From NCBI GenBank assembly GCA_000721275.1, contig JOFO01000026.1, positions 18,876 to 82,875 on the forward strand: a DNA stretch of 64,000 bases, in the 5' to 3' direction. Numbering within the stretch: the stretch's first letter is position 1; each line of letters begins with the position of its first letter. The position numbers were made by a program, and so were the translations under genes. This DNA is from Microtetraspora glauca (lineage in GTDB: Bacteria; Actinomycetota; Actinomycetes; Streptomycetales; Streptomycetaceae). The notes under the pieces are model-generated. The model worked only from the letters and a program-made list of their open reading frames with translations. It was not told the DNA's origin and did no database searches. Below, in pieces: positions 44,126 through 53,317 of this stretch.

Positions 44126-44880
44126 TGTGCCGTCACATCGCCTATCTCGGCGACCCGGTGGCACTCGGCGAGGTGCTGGTCCGGCCGCCGCACGGACTGG
44201 TGCGGCAGGCGTGGGCGCCGCGCACGCAGATCAGCGGCGTGGTGAACGCGGACGGCTTCGGCGTCGGCTGGTACGCGGACGGGGACCCGGTCCCGGCCCG
44301 GTACCGGCGCACGGGGCCGATCTGGGGCGACCTGTCCTTCCTGGACCTGGCCCGGGTGGTGCGCAGCCGGGCCCTGCTCGGCGCGGTGCGGGGGGCGACG
44401 CTGCCGGGCGCGGACGGGGAGGCCGCGGCGGCGCCGTTCGGCTCCGGGCCGTGGCTCTTCAGCCACAACGGGGCGGTGCCGGGCTGGCCGGAGGCGCTGA
44501 CGGCACCGGCCGCGGGGCTGTCGGCGGCGGAGCTGCTGGCGCTGGAGGCGCGGACGGACTCGGCGCTGCTGTGGGCGCTGGTCCTGCACCGGCTGCGGGC
44601 CGGGCAGGCGCCGGGGGACGCGCTCGCCGGGACGGTGCTGGCGGCGGCCGAGGCCTCTCCGGAGGCGCGGCTCAACCTGCTGCTGACCGACGGGGAGCAG
44701 GTCGCGGCGACGGTGTGGGGGAACAGCTTGTGGTGTCTGTCGGGTCCCGGCCTGGTGGTCGTGGCCTCCGAACCGTTCGACGACCGTCCGGACTGGCGGG
44801 AGGTGCCCGAGCGCACGCTCGTCACCGCGTCCCGTACCGGGGACGTCGTCCTCACCCCGCTCAAGGAGCCGACCGCGTGA
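44125..44880 (+). CDS. egtC: gamma-glutamyl amidohydrolase EgtC
   Basis: 251 aa class-II glutamine-amidotransferase fold. MCRHIAYLG exposes Cys2 as the N-terminal nucleophile after Met removal; NADGFGVGWY and FSHNGAVPGW are active-site blocks. It removes glutamate from the EgtB product. ATG 44125 touches the egtB stop (TGATG). Confidence 0.95.
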   Translation: MCRHIAYLGDPVALGEVLVRPPHGLVRQAWAPRTQISGVVNADGFGVGWYADGDPVPARYRRTGPIWGDLSFLDLARVVRSRALLGAVRGATLPGADGEAAAAPFGSGPWLFSHNGAVPGWPEALTAPAAGLSAAELLALEARTDSALLWALVLHRLRAGQAPGDALAGTVLAAAEASPEARLNLLLTDGEQVAATVWGNSLWCLSGPGLVVVASEPFDDRPDWREVPERTLVTASRTGDVVLTPLKEPTA

Positions 44881-45842
44881 GCACGTTCCAGCTGACCCGC
44901 ACCCTCGCCCCGGACGCCGCCGCCGCCGATCTGCGCGCCGACGTGCTGAAGGGCCTGACCCGCTCGCCGAAGGAGCTGCCGCCGAAGTGGTTCTACGACG
45001 CGCGGGGCAGCGAGCTGTTCGACGAGATCACCCGGTTGCCGGAGTACTACCCGACGCGCGCGGAGCGGGAGATCCTGGTCGCGCGGGCGCCGGAGATCGC
45101 GGCGGCGACCGGGGCCCGGACGCTGGTGGAGCTGGGGTCGGGGTCGTCGGAGAAGACCCGGTTCCTGATCGACGCGCTGCGGCCGGGCCTCGCCGCGTAC
45201 GTGCCGGTGGACGTGAGCGAGTCGGCGCTGACGGGCGCGGCGGAGGCGCTGTTGGCGGACCGGCCGGAGCTGCGGGTGCACGCGATGGTCGCGGACTTCA
45301 CGCGGGGGCTCGCGCTGCCGGAGACGCCGGGGCCGCGGCTGGTGGCGTTCCTGGGCGGGACGATCGGCAATCTGCTGCCGGACGAGCGGCGGGAGTTCCT
45401 GCGCTCGGTGCGGGCGATGACGGCGCCGGGTGACGGGTTCCTGCTGGGCACGGACCTGGTGAAGGACGAGGCGACCCTGGTGGCCGCGTACGACGACGCG
45501 GCCGGGGTGACGGCGGAGTTCAACAAGAACGTGCTGGCGGTGATCGACCGGGAGCTGGGGGCGGACGCGGATCCGGCCGACTTCGACCACGTGGCCCGGT
45601 GGGACCGGGAGCGGGAGTGGATCGAGATGCGGCTGCGGGCGCGGCACGCGTTGACCGTGAAGATCCCCGAGCTGGATCTGATGGTGCCGTTCGAGGAGGG
45701 CGAGGAGCTGCGGACGGAGGTGTCGGCGAAGTTCCGTCAGGAGGGGGTGCGGGCGGAGCTGGCCGGGGCCGGGTTCGAGCTGTCGCGGTGGTGGACGGAC
45801 GGCGAGGGCCGGTTCGCGCTGTCGCTGGCGACGGCGCGGTAG
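44877..45842 (+). CDS. egtD: histidine N-alpha-methyltransferase EgtD
   Basis: 321 aa. SAM-binding LVELGSGSSEKTRFLIDAL, FLGGTIGNLLPDERREFL, and the DUF2260-type histidine-binding region FNKNVLAVINREL-like. It converts histidine to hercynine, the first step of the pathway. GTG 44877 overlaps the egtC stop (GTGA). Its last 106 bases are also covered by the convergent acyltransferase gene. Confidence 0.96.
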   Translation: MSTFQLTRTLAPDAAAADLRADVLKGLTRSPKELPPKWFYDARGSELFDEITRLPEYYPTRAEREILVARAPEIAAATGARTLVELGSGSSEKTRFLIDALRPGLAAYVPVDVSESALTGAAEALLADRPELRVHAMVADFTRGLALPETPGPRLVAFLGGTIGNLLPDERREFLRSVRAMTAPGDGFLLGTDLVKDEATLVAAYDDAAGVTAEFNKNVLAVIDRELGADADPADFDHVARWDREREWIEMRLRARHALTVKIPELDLMVPFEEGEELRTEVSAKFRQEGVRAELAGAGFELSRWWTDGEGRFALSLATAR

Positions 45843-46717
45843 ACGGCGGGGGCGGCCGGGTCGGCGGGCTGCCGGGGTACGGCGGTGAGCCGCGGCGGCT
45901 GCCGGTGGACGGCGCGCTGCGCGGCGGCGGCGAGGGCCCGGCGGTCCGGGTGCCGGACCGGGGAGAGCGGGTCCAGGATCCGCAGCTCGGCGGTGAGTCC
46001 CGGTGTCCGCGCGACCCGCCACAGCGACGCGCCCAGCGGGTCGTCGCCCACGTACGCGGCCGTCCCGCGGGGCCGGTAGTCGATCCGTACCGGCTGGACG
46101 TCGGTGCCGGTGTCGACGGCCGCCTGGAAGAGGGCGGGGCGGAACCGGCCGCCGGCCCGGCCGCACCAGGTGGAGCCCTCGGGGAAGGCGGTCACCCGGC
46201 CGCCGGCGGCCAGCGCGTCCGCGACCTCCCGCACGGTGCCGGGCAGCCGGCGCAGGCCGTCGCGGTCGATGAAGAGGGTGCCGCCGAGGGCGGCGAGCAC
46301 GCCGAGCACGGGCCAGTCGCGGACCTCCCGTTTGGCGATCATCCGCCCGGGCAGGACGGCGGCGACGAGCGGGATGTCCAGCCAGGAGACGTGGTTGGCG
46401 ACCACGAGGGCGGGCCGGCCGGGCGGCGGCAGGGTTCCGGTGACGACCGTGCGGACGCCGAAGGCGCGGACGACCGCGCGCGTCCAGAGCCGTACGAGCG
46501 CGAGCCTGCCGGCGGCGGGCAGCAGGCCGGCCGCCGGCGACAGCACCACGCCGAGGAGGACGGTCGCGAGCCCGGCCGCCAGGCGGGCGCAGGCCAGCGG
46601 CGCCGGCACGGGCCGGGCCGACCCGGCGCCGGGGTCCGGGTGGGCCGCGCAGTGGTGGCCCGGGGTGCACGGCGCCGTGGGCAGCCACGGCGAGGGGTGC
46701 GGGACGGCGCCGTTCAC
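45737..46717 (-). CDS. PlsC-family acyltransferase (OlsA-like)
   Basis: 326 aa. One or two N-terminal membrane segments, then the catalytic NHVSWLD (H-x4-D), FIDRDGLRRL and FPEGSTW blocks of 1-acyl-glycerol-3-phosphate-type acyltransferases. GTG 46717 overlaps the stop of the upstream GNAT acyltransferase (GTGA). Next to an OlsB-like gene it is probably OlsA, adding the second acyl chain of ornithine lipid (inference). The Ser/Pro-rich tail runs antisense into egtD. Confidence 0.85.
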   Translation of the reverse strand: MNGAVPHPSPWLPTAPCTPGHHCAAHPDPGAGSARPVPAPLACARLAAGLATVLLGVVLSPAAGLLPAAGRLALVRLWTRAVVRAFGVRTVVTGTLPPPGRPALVVANHVSWLDIPLVAAVLPGRMIAKREVRDWPVLGVLAALGGTLFIDRDGLRRLPGTVREVADALAAGGRVTAFPEGSTWCGRAGGRFRPALFQAAVDTGTDVQPVRIDYRPRGTAAYVGDDPLGASLWRVARTPGLTAELRILDPLSPVRHPDRRALAAAAQRAVHRQPPRLTAVPRQPADPAAPAVYRAVASDSANRPSPSVHHRDSSNPAPASSARTPS

Positions 46718-47574
46718 GACGCCGGGACGAGCGAGAGGAAGTGGCGCAGGTAGCGCGGGTTGGTCCGGCGGAGCGACAGCAGCACGTACAGGTCGGCGAC
46801 GCCGAAGTCGGGGTCGTGGGCGGGGGCGCCGCAGACCCAGGCGCCGAGCCGGACGTAGCCGCGGAGCAGGGCGGGCAGTTCGGTGCGGCCCTCGGGGCGG
46901 CGGACGCCGTCGGCGTTCCACAGCTTGTGCGGGGTGACCCAGTACTCCTCGGGGGCGAGGTGCTTCGCCTTGACGGTGTCCCAGGTGGCGGCGGCCAGCG
47001 CGCCGCCGTCGGCGAGCGGGATCGAGCAGCAGCCGGCCAGCCACTCGTGGCCGGTGCGGGTCATGTAGCGGGCGAGTCCGGCCCAGATGAGGGCGATGAC
47101 GGCGCCGTTGCGGTGGGCGGGGTGGACGCAGGACCGTCCGACCTCGACGAGGTCGTGGCGGACGGGGGCGAGCCGGCTGAGGTCGAACTCGGTCTCGGAG
47201 TAGAGCCGGCCGGCGACGGCGGCGCGTTCCGGCGGCAGGATCCGGTAGGTGCCGACGACCTCTCCGGTGGTCTCCTCGCGGACCAGGAGGTGGTCGCAGT
47301 AGGCGTCGAAGGCGTCGCTGTCGAGGCCCGGCTCGGGGCCGTCGAGCCGGGCGCCCATCTCGCCGGCGAAGACCAGGTGGCGCAGGCGCTGGGCGGCCCG
47401 TACGTCGTCCTGGTCGCGGGCGAGTTCCACGACGTACCGGGGCGCGGGCGCCCCGTCCGCCGGGGTGGTGGCCGGGCCGGGCTGCGCGGGGATCGCGGCG
47501 GCGGGCTCGATGCCGGCCGGCACGGGGACGGCCGGGGCGGCGGAGTCGGCGAGCGCGGTCGGGAGTGCGGGCAT
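46714..47574 (-). CDS. GNAT-fold N-acyltransferase (OlsB-like)
   Basis: 286 aa. After a ~45-residue Ala/Pro tail, LRHLVFAGEMGARLDGPEPGLDSDAFDAYCDHLLV and GTYRILPPERA followed by LVEVGRSCVHPAHRNGAVI match the OlsB/PhlA-type acyltransferase family (Acetyltransf_5), which links a 3-hydroxy acyl chain to ornithine. ATG 47574 follows GGAGGAG. Translationally coupled to the PlsC-type gene. Confidence 0.85.
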   Translation of the reverse strand: MPALPTALADSAAPAVPVPAGIEPAAAIPAQPGPATTPADGAPAPRYVVELARDQDDVRAAQRLRHLVFAGEMGARLDGPEPGLDSDAFDAYCDHLLVREETTGEVVGTYRILPPERAAVAGRLYSETEFDLSRLAPVRHDLVEVGRSCVHPAHRNGAVIALIWAGLARYMTRTGHEWLAGCCSIPLADGGALAAATWDTVKAKHLAPEEYWVTPHKLWNADGVRRPEGRTELPALLRGYVRLGAWVCGAPAHDPDFGVADLYVLLSLRRTNPRYLRHFLSLVPAS

Positions 47575-47729
47575 GGCGGTCTCCTCCGGCGTACGGAAGG
47601 TGAAGGGTCGGCGCCGGTCCGCGAGCGGTGCGGGCCGGCACCTCGTTTCTTCCGCCGCCGGCTGGATTCGACATGACCGGCCGGGGGATCGCGGGTGTGG
47701 GAAGGCTGAATGCTCCGCGGCGCCCGCGC

Positions 47730-47755
47730 CGGCGCCCCGCTCCGCCGGGGCGCCG
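47730..47755 (-). terminator. 10-bp hairpin terminator of the sugar-binding gene
   Basis: CGGCGCCCCG and CGGGGCGCCG pair perfectly around a CTCCGC loop, 5 nt past the lipoprotein stop on the minus strand. Confidence 0.85.
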
Positions 47756-47760
47756 CCCGC

Positions 47761-49011
47761 CTACTCCGCGAGGGTGTCCGTGATGGCCTGGGAGGCGGTG
47801 CGGGCGGCCTTGCGGGCGTCCTCGCCCTCCAGGACGGCGGTCATGAAGGGCTTGATGGGGTTGTCGGCCTCGACGTCGGCCCACTGGGGGGAGTTGGGGG
47901 TGGCGCGGCCGTTGGCGGCGCCGGCGGCCATGGCCGCGGTGGCCTCCTGGCCGGAGACGACCGAGGCGAGGCTCTTCTTGTTGGGCACGTACCCCATGGC
48001 GCGGGCGAGTTCGGTCTGCCACTTGTCGCCCGCGAGCGCCTTGACGACGTCGAGGGCTTCGCTGCGGTCGGGGGCGTTGTCCGGGATGATCAGGTCGGAG
48101 CCGCCGGTGAAGACGGCGCCCGGGGTGCCGGCCTTCTTGCCGGGTATGGGGAAGTAGCCGAGCTTGTCCTTCAGGGCCGGGTTGGCCTTGAGGATGGCGG
48201 AGACGGCGCTGGGGACGGCGACGATCTGGGCGACGTCGCCGCGTGCGAAGACCTCGGCCTGCGGGGGGTTCTGCTCGTCGGCGTTCTTCGGGCCGGAGCC
48301 GAGGGACTGGAGCTGCTTGTAGAAGTCCATGCCGCGCAGGGCCGCCGCGCTGTCGAGGGTGCCGGTCCAGCCGCCGCCCTCGTCGACGGCGAGCTCGCCG
48401 CCCTCGTCCCAGATGAAGCCGGCGAGGGTGTACCAGTCCTGGCCGGCCAGGTAGATGCCCTGGGAGCCCTGCCGGTTGAGCTTCTCGGTGACGTCGAGCC
48501 ATTCCGCGCGGGTGGCGGGCGGCGCGTCGACGCCTGCGGCGGCGAAGAGGTCCTTGTTGTAGATCACGATGCGGTTGGCGGCGTACCAGGGGATGCCGTA
48601 CTGGGAGCCGCCGACGCTGCCGGGTTCGGCGAGGCCGGGCAGCCAGTCGTCGCCGCCGAGGTCGCGGACGGACTCCAGGGTGAGGTCGTAGAGCCGGTCG
48701 GTGTCGGCGTACTGGGCGACCTGGGTGTTGCCGACCTCGATGAGGTCCGGGCCGCCGCCGCCCTTGATGGCCTCGGTGACCTTCTTGCCGATGCCGGTCC
48801 AGTCCTGGATGGTGACGTTGAGCTCGATGTCGTCGTGCTCGTCCTCGTACGCCTCGGTGAAGCGCTTCAGGAAGTCGTCGCTGACGCTGTCCCGCATGAG
48901 CCAGATGTCGACCGTACGGGTCTGGCTCCCGGTCCCGGGCAACAGTCCGCAGCCCGCGAGGGCGAGTGCGGTGGCGGCAGCCAGCGGACATGCGAGCAGG
49001 CGGTTCTTCAC
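47761..49011 (-). CDS. orphan sugar-binding lipoprotein, DasA-like
   Basis: 416 aa from GTG 49011, which has a GAAGGTG ribosome site; GTG 49020 is possible. Signal peptide with lipobox LALAGC, then a family-1 sugar-binding fold (DWTGIGKKVTEAI, GPDLIEVGNTQVAQYA, YGIPWYAANRIVIYNKDL, IYLAGQDWYTLAGFIWDEGG, FTGGSDLIIP). The pattern resembles DasA, the N,N'-diacetylchitobiose-binding protein, but this is from memory. No permeases are adjacent. A DasR-like dre site lies 103-114 bases upstream. Confidence 0.88.
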   Translation of the reverse strand: MKNRLLACPLAAATALALAGCGLLPGTGSQTRTVDIWLMRDSVSDDFLKRFTEAYEDEHDDIELNVTIQDWTGIGKKVTEAIKGGGGPDLIEVGNTQVAQYADTDRLYDLTLESVRDLGGDDWLPGLAEPGSVGGSQYGIPWYAANRIVIYNKDLFAAAGVDAPPATRAEWLDVTEKLNRQGSQGIYLAGQDWYTLAGFIWDEGGELAVDEGGGWTGTLDSAAALRGMDFYKQLQSLGSGPKNADEQNPPQAEVFARGDVAQIVAVPSAVSAILKANPALKDKLGYFPIPGKKAGTPGAVFTGGSDLIIPDNAPDRSEALDVVKALAGDKWQTELARAMGYVPNKKSLASVVSGQEATAAMAAGAANGRATPNSPQWADVEADNPIKPFMTAVLEGEDARKAARTASQAITDTLAE

Positions 49012-49113
49012 TGAGGTCACCTTCGGTTCAGCACGCGGCGGTGCGGCATGGGGGCTGACCCGACGTGTGGGGGGACCGAACGGGGTGTTCGCGCGGGTAT
49101 GTGGCCTGGATTC

Positions 49114-49125
49114 TGGTCTGGACCA
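49114..49125. promoter_or_regulatory. dre-like DasR binding site
   Basis: TGGTCTGGACCA matches the TGGTCTAGACCA core of the DasR-responsive element at 11 of 12 positions and is itself a near-perfect inverted repeat. It stands upstream of the sugar-binding gene. The remainder of the 289-bp gap to dodecin shows no gene. Confidence 0.6.
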
Positions 49126-49300
49126 ACCGAGCGGTCAAGTCCCGGCCCCTCTCGTCACCGGCACACTCGGGGCGATCGGGACGGTTACCCACGGGTACGG
49201 GCGAAGGGGGCGGGGCCGCCCCCGTCGTGTCGCGCCCGGCCGCGCCCTGGGGCACGGTGGAGGAGACCCACCGACCGGCACCGAGAGGAGTCCGGCTCCC

Positions 49301-49516
49301 ATGTCGAACCACACCTACCGCGTCACCGAGATCGTCGGCACGTCCACCGAGGGCGTCGACCAGGCCATCCGCAACGGCATCGACCGCGCCTCGCAGACGC
49401 TCCGCGGCCTCGACTGGTTCGAGGTCACCCAGGTGCGCGGGCATCTGGTGGACGGGCGGATCGAGCACTACCAGGTCGGCCTGAAGGTCGGCTTCCGGCT
49501 GGAGGACGGCGCCTGA
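49301..49516 (+). CDS. dodecin flavoprotein
   Basis: 71 aa. The whole family pattern is visible: YRVTEIVGTSTEGVDQAIRNGI, ASQTLRGLDWFEVTQVRG, YQVGLKVGFRLED. Dodecin forms a hollow dodecamer storing flavin or CoA; Trp in LDWFEV stacks on the flavin. ATG 49301 follows AGGAG. Divergent from the sugar-binding gene and probably monocistronic; a weak GACCGG/CCGGTC hairpin follows near 49530. Confidence 0.94.
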   Translation: MSNHTYRVTEIVGTSTEGVDQAIRNGIDRASQTLRGLDWFEVTQVRGHLVDGRIEHYQVGLKVGFRLEDGA

Positions 49517-49543
49517 ACCGCCGGCGGACCGGGCCCCCTCCGG

Positions 49544-50032
49544 TCAGGTCCTGCCCTCCTCCTCCTGGGCCTCCCGCAGCGCCTCCGAGGGGGTCGCCCA
49601 GCGGGCGCGGATCACCGGGAAGCCCGCCGCCTCGGCCGCGTCGCAGACGAGTTCGTCGTCGTCGACGAGCATCCGGACCTCGCGGCCGGCGCCGATCCGC
49701 CGCAGGATCTCCACCTTGGTGATCCGCGCGGGCCGGAAGTCGCGGTGCCGCCGCATGTGGACCGGCCCCTCGGGGAGCGCCTGCGCGGCCAGCCACGCCA
49801 GCGTGTCGCGCCGGCAGCGCTCCGGACGGCCGGTCAGGTAGACGATCTCGCACTCCTCGGCCGCCGAGCGGCACAGCGCGATGCCCTCCGCCAGCGGCGG
49901 GTCGTCGGGCGCCGCCGCGAAGAAGCCGTCCCAGTCCTTGGGCCGGCGCTCCAGGAAGTGCTGCCGGTGGGCGGTCGCGGCGAGCGTGTTGTCGAGGTCG
50001 AAGACGGCCAGCGGCCGGTGGTCACCTGTCAC
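49544..50032 (-). CDS. HAD-superfamily phosphatase
   Basis: 162 aa. Motif I FDLDNTLAAT (nucleophile and general acid Asp), motif II YLTGRPERC, a Lys in KVEILRRI and motif IV VDDDELVCDAA. The arrangement resembles the phosphatase domain of polynucleotide kinase or short acid-phosphatase-like HADs. GTG 50032 start. Divergent from the UvrA-like gene, a possible nucleic-acid link. Confidence 0.88.
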   Translation of the reverse strand: MTGDHRPLAVFDLDNTLAATAHRQHFLERRPKDWDGFFAAAPDDPPLAEGIALCRSAAEECEIVYLTGRPERCRRDTLAWLAAQALPEGPVHMRRHRDFRPARITKVEILRRIGAGREVRMLVDDDELVCDAAEAAGFPVIRARWATPSEALREAQEEEGRT

Positions 50033-50183
50033 ACGACCAGCCTAGGAGCCGCCGCCGACATCCGCCGGGGAGGCGGCACCGGCACCGCCTGCCCCACCTG
50101 ACGCGTCCGCCTGCCCCACCTGACGCGTCCGCACCTGACGTCGCGTCGGACGCCTGCCGCGCGGCGGGGAATCGGATATTGGA

Positions 50184-50195
50184 TAAAATCTGCGG
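50184..50195 (+). promoter_or_regulatory. leaderless promoter of the UvrA-like gene
   Basis: An AT-rich TAAAAT (50184-50189) lies 6 nt before the ATG, the distance at which transcription would start on the A of the start codon. There is no ribosome site. No good -35 is visible. Confidence 0.55.
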
Positions 50196-52559
50196 ATGCA
50201 GGATCCGACCTCCGCCCACGACCCGTACGTCCGCGTCCGCGGCGCCCGCGAGCACAACCTGCGGGCCGTGGACGTCGACATCCCCCGGGACACCCTCACC
50301 GTCTTCACGGGCGTCTCCGGCTCCGGGAAGTCCTCGCTCGCCTTCGGGACGATCTACGCGGAGGCCCAGCGCCGCTACTTCGAGTCCGTCGCGCCCTACG
50401 CCCGCCGCCTCATCCACCAGGTCGGCGCGCCGAAGGTCGGAGAGATCACCGGGCTGCCGCCGGCGGTCTCGCTCGAACAGCGCCGCGCCGCCCCGAGCGC
50501 CCGCTCCTCCGTCGGCACCGTCACCACCCTGTCGAACTCGCTGCGGATGCTCTACTCCCGCGCCGGCGACTACCCGCCGGGGGCGCCGCGCCTCGACTCC
50601 GACGCCTTCTCCCCCAACACCCCGGCCGGCGCCTGCCCCTCCTGCCACGGCCTCGGCCGGATCCACGAGACCAGCGAGGAGCTGCTGGTCCCCGATCCGG
50701 GGCTGTCGATCCGCGAGGGCGCCGTCGCCTCCTGGCCGGGCGCCTGGCAGGGCAAGAACCTGCGGGACGTCCTCGACGCCCTCGGGTACGACGTCGACCG
50801 GCCGTGGCGCGAGCTGGACCCCGCGGACCGGGAGTGGATCCTCTTCACCGACGAGCAGCCGGTCGTCACCGTGCACCCGGTCCGCGAGGCCGGCCGCATC
50901 CAGCGCCCGTACCAGGGCACGTACACCGGCGCCCGCCGACTCCTCCTGCGCACCTACTCGGAGTCGAAGAGCCCCGCGCTGCGAGCCAGGGCGGAACGCT
51001 TCCTCACCAGCGCCCCCTGCCCGGTCTGCGGCGGCAGCCGGCTGCGCCCGGAAGCGCTGGCCGTCACCTTCGCCGGCCGGACCGTCGCCGAGCTGGCGGC
51101 GCTGCCGCTGACCGCACTGGCCGAGGTGCTGGCCCCGGCCTCCACGCCCGGCGCCCCGGAGACCGCCCGCGTCCTCACCCGGGACCTGCTCGCCCGGATC
51201 GCCACCGTCACCGAACTGGGCCTCGGCTACCTGAGCCTCGACCGCACCACCCCCACGCTCTCCAGCGGGGAGCTCCAGCGGCTGCGGCTCGCCACCCAGC
51301 TCCGCGCCGGGCTCTTCGGCGTCGTGTACGTCCTCGACGAGCCGTCCGCCGGACTGCACCCGGCCGACACCGAGGCCCTGCTGGTGGTGCTGGACCGGCT
51401 GAAGGCGTCCGGCAACACCGTCTTCGTCGTCGAGCACCACCTCGACGTCGTCCGGCACGCCGACTGGCTCGTGGACGTCGGCCCCCGCGCCGGCGAGCAC
51501 GGCGGCCGGGTCCTGCACAGCGGCCCGCCCGAACTCCTCGCCCGCGTCGAGGAGTCGGCCACCCGCCGCTTCCTCTTCGACCCGGCACCCGTCCCCGAAC
51601 GGCCCGCCCTCTCTCCCACCGCGTGGCTGCGCACCGGCCCCGTCACCCGGCACAACCTCCACGGCGTCGACGCGGCCGTCCCCCGGGGCGCCCTCACCGC
51701 CGTGACCGGCGTCTCCGGCTCCGGGAAGTCGACGCTCGTCGGCGCGTTCACCGAGGAGACCGAGGGCGTCGGACGGCTGGTGACGGTCGATCAGCGGCCC
51801 ATCGGGCGGACGCCGCGCTCCAACCTGGCCACGTACACCGGCCTCTTCGACGTGGTGCGCAAGCTCTTCGCGGAGACCGGCGAGGCCCGGGCCCGCGGCT
51901 ACAAGGTCGGCCGGTTCTCCTTCAACGTGCCCGGCGGGCGCTGCGAGACCTGCCAGGGCGAAGGCTTCGTCTCCGTGGAGCTGCTGTTCCTGCCGAGCAC
52001 GTACGCGCCCTGCCCCGACTGCCACGGCGCCCGGTACAACCCGGAGACCCTCCAGGTGCGGCTGCGGGGGCTGACCATCGCCGAAGTGCTCGACCTGTCC
52101 GTGGAGTCGGCGGCGGAGTTCTTCGCGGAGGTCCCGGCGGCGGCCCGCAGCCTGCGGACGCTGCTCGACGTCGGCCTCGGGCACCTGCGGCTCGGACAGC
52201 CCGCGACCGAGCTGTCCGGCGGCGAAGCCCAGCGGATCAAGCTGGCCTCCGAGTTGCAGCGCCCGCGCCGCGCGCACACCCTGTACGTGCTCGACGAGCC
52301 GACCACGGGCCTGCACCCGGCCGACGCCGAGGTGCTGGTGCGCCAGTTGCGCGGCCTGGTGGACGGCGGTCACACCGTGATCGTGGTGGAGCACGACATG
52401 GACGTGGCGGCCGGGGCGGACTGGGTGATCGACCTCGGTCCCGGCGGCGGCGAGGACGGCGGCCGGATCGTCGCCGAGGGCCCCCCGGGCCGGGTGGCGC
52501 GGGCGGCGGGAAGCCGCACCGCGCCGTACCTGGCCCGGGCGCTGGGCCTGGGGGGTTAG
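50196..52559 (+). CDS. short UvrA paralog (UvrA2/DrrC-type ABC ATPase)
   Basis: 787 aa, shorter than canonical UvrA (about 950), consistent with loss of the UvrB-binding insertion. Two ABC modules: Walker [15 protein letters not shown] (about 39-52) and [14 protein letters not shown], signature [12 protein letters not shown] and [12 protein letters not shown], Walker [13 protein letters not shown] and [12 protein letters not shown]. Zinc-binding CPSC/CPVC and CETC/CPDC pairs are kept. Such UvrA2 proteins are linked to resistance to DNA-binding antibiotics. Leaderless start. Confidence 0.93.
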   Translation: MQDPTSAHDPYVRVRGAREHNLRAVDVDIPRDTLTVFTGVSGSGKSSLAFGTIYAEAQRRYFESVAPYARRLIHQVGAPKVGEITGLPPAVSLEQRRAAPSARSSVGTVTTLSNSLRMLYSRAGDYPPGAPRLDSDAFSPNTPAGACPSCHGLGRIHETSEELLVPDPGLSIREGAVASWPGAWQGKNLRDVLDALGYDVDRPWRELDPADREWILFTDEQPVVTVHPVREAGRIQRPYQGTYTGARRLLLRTYSESKSPALRARAERFLTSAPCPVCGGSRLRPEALAVTFAGRTVAELAALPLTALAEVLAPASTPGAPETARVLTRDLLARIATVTELGLGYLSLDRTTPTLSSGELQRLRLATQLRAGLFGVVYVLDEPSAGLHPADTEALLVVLDRLKASGNTVFVVEHHLDVVRHADWLVDVGPRAGEHGGRVLHSGPPELLARVEESATRRFLFDPAPVPERPALSPTAWLRTGPVTRHNLHGVDAAVPRGALTAVTGVSGSGKSTLVGAFTEETEGVGRLVTVDQRPIGRTPRSNLATYTGLFDVVRKLFAETGEARARGYKVGRFSFNVPGGRCETCQGEGFVSVELLFLPSTYAPCPDCHGARYNPETLQVRLRGLTIAEVLDLSVESAAEFFAEVPAAARSLRTLLDVGLGHLRLGQPATELSGGEAQRIKLASELQRPRRAHTLYVLDEPTTGLHPADAEVLVRQLRGLVDGGHTVIVVEHDMDVAAGADWVIDLGPGGGEDGGRIVAEGPPGRVARAAGSRTAPYLARALGLGG

Positions 52560-53227
52560 GAGCTGCGGCCCGTGGTGGAGCCGAAGCCGAGCCAGGTGTG
52601 CCGGTTGTTCCACCAGCACCAGCCGACCTTCGGCGCGTCCTTGCGCTCCTTGCCGTCCCGGCCGGTGCCGTTGCTGATCCAGATGGCCGGGGTGCGGGCG
52701 TCGAAGGCGCCGTCGGGCTTGCGCAGGCGTGAACCGATCGTCATGAAGCACCTGTTGCGCTCCAGGACCTCGGGCCGCTGGAGCAGCCAGTGGATGCCCT
52801 CGGTGAGGACGAGCGGCGTCCGGCCGGCCGCGTGGAGCGCCGGAAGGGTCTCCTCGGGGCTCCAGTTGCCCAGGTGGTCGCCCCGGTCCAGGTCGTGGAC
52901 CAGGTAGAACGGGCCGTCGGGAAGGTCCACCTGCGGGGTGAAGGCGTCCACGTCGGGCATGTCGACCACGAGGAAGCCCGGCTTGTCCGCGCGGCTGAGC
53001 AGCGGGGTGAGGACGGAGGCGGGCGCGGCCTCGGGACGGACGGCGAGCAGTGCCCCGGCCGGGGCGGTGCCCGCGGCCCTCTCTGCGTAGCCGCGCAGCT
53101 CGCCGGCGTCGATGCCGGTGAGGGCGGGCACGCCGAGGGCGATCAGGCGTTCGGCCTGGTCGGCGAGCGGGGGCAGCGGGAACGGGGTGGTGAAGGCGGA
53201 CGGGGCGGTGGTCTGCGCGTCGGGCAA
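52556..53227 (-). CDS. DUF5701-like protein
   Basis: 223 aa soluble protein. LADQAERLIALGVPALTGI near the start and the C-terminal WISNGTGRDGKERKDAPKVGWCWWNNRHTWLGF match the pattern of an actinobacterial family without known function. TTG 53227 is the start, with GAGGAG just upstream. Its stop overlaps the convergent UvrA-like stop (shared 4 bases). Confidence 0.78.
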   Translation of the reverse strand: MPDAQTTAPSAFTTPFPLPPLADQAERLIALGVPALTGIDAGELRGYAERAAGTAPAGALLAVRPEAAPASVLTPLLSRADKPGFLVVDMPDVDAFTPQVDLPDGPFYLVHDLDRGDHLGNWSPEETLPALHAAGRTPLVLTEGIHWLLQRPEVLERNRCFMTIGSRLRKPDGAFDARTPAIWISNGTGRDGKERKDAPKVGWCWWNNRHTWLGFGSTTGRSS

Positions 53228-53251
53228 GGTTCTCCTCGGTCGGGAAGGCGT

Positions 53252-53272
53252 CGGCCCGGGGGTAACGGGCCG
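53252..53272 (-). terminator. hairpin after sdhB
   Basis: CGGCCCG and CGGGCCG form a perfect 7-bp stem with a 7-nt loop, 46 nt past the sdhB stop. Probable end of the sdhCAB transcript before the DUF5701 gene. Confidence 0.55.
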
Positions 53273-53317
53273 GGCCGGCGCTTTGTTCCCGGCGGGCGGG
53301 GATCTTCCGGGCCTTTC

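Noticed and set aside
41490..45842. Missing egtE as a broken pathway
   Set aside because: In many actinobacteria the final lyase is encoded elsewhere or replaced, so its absence beside egtABCD is not evidence of a defect.
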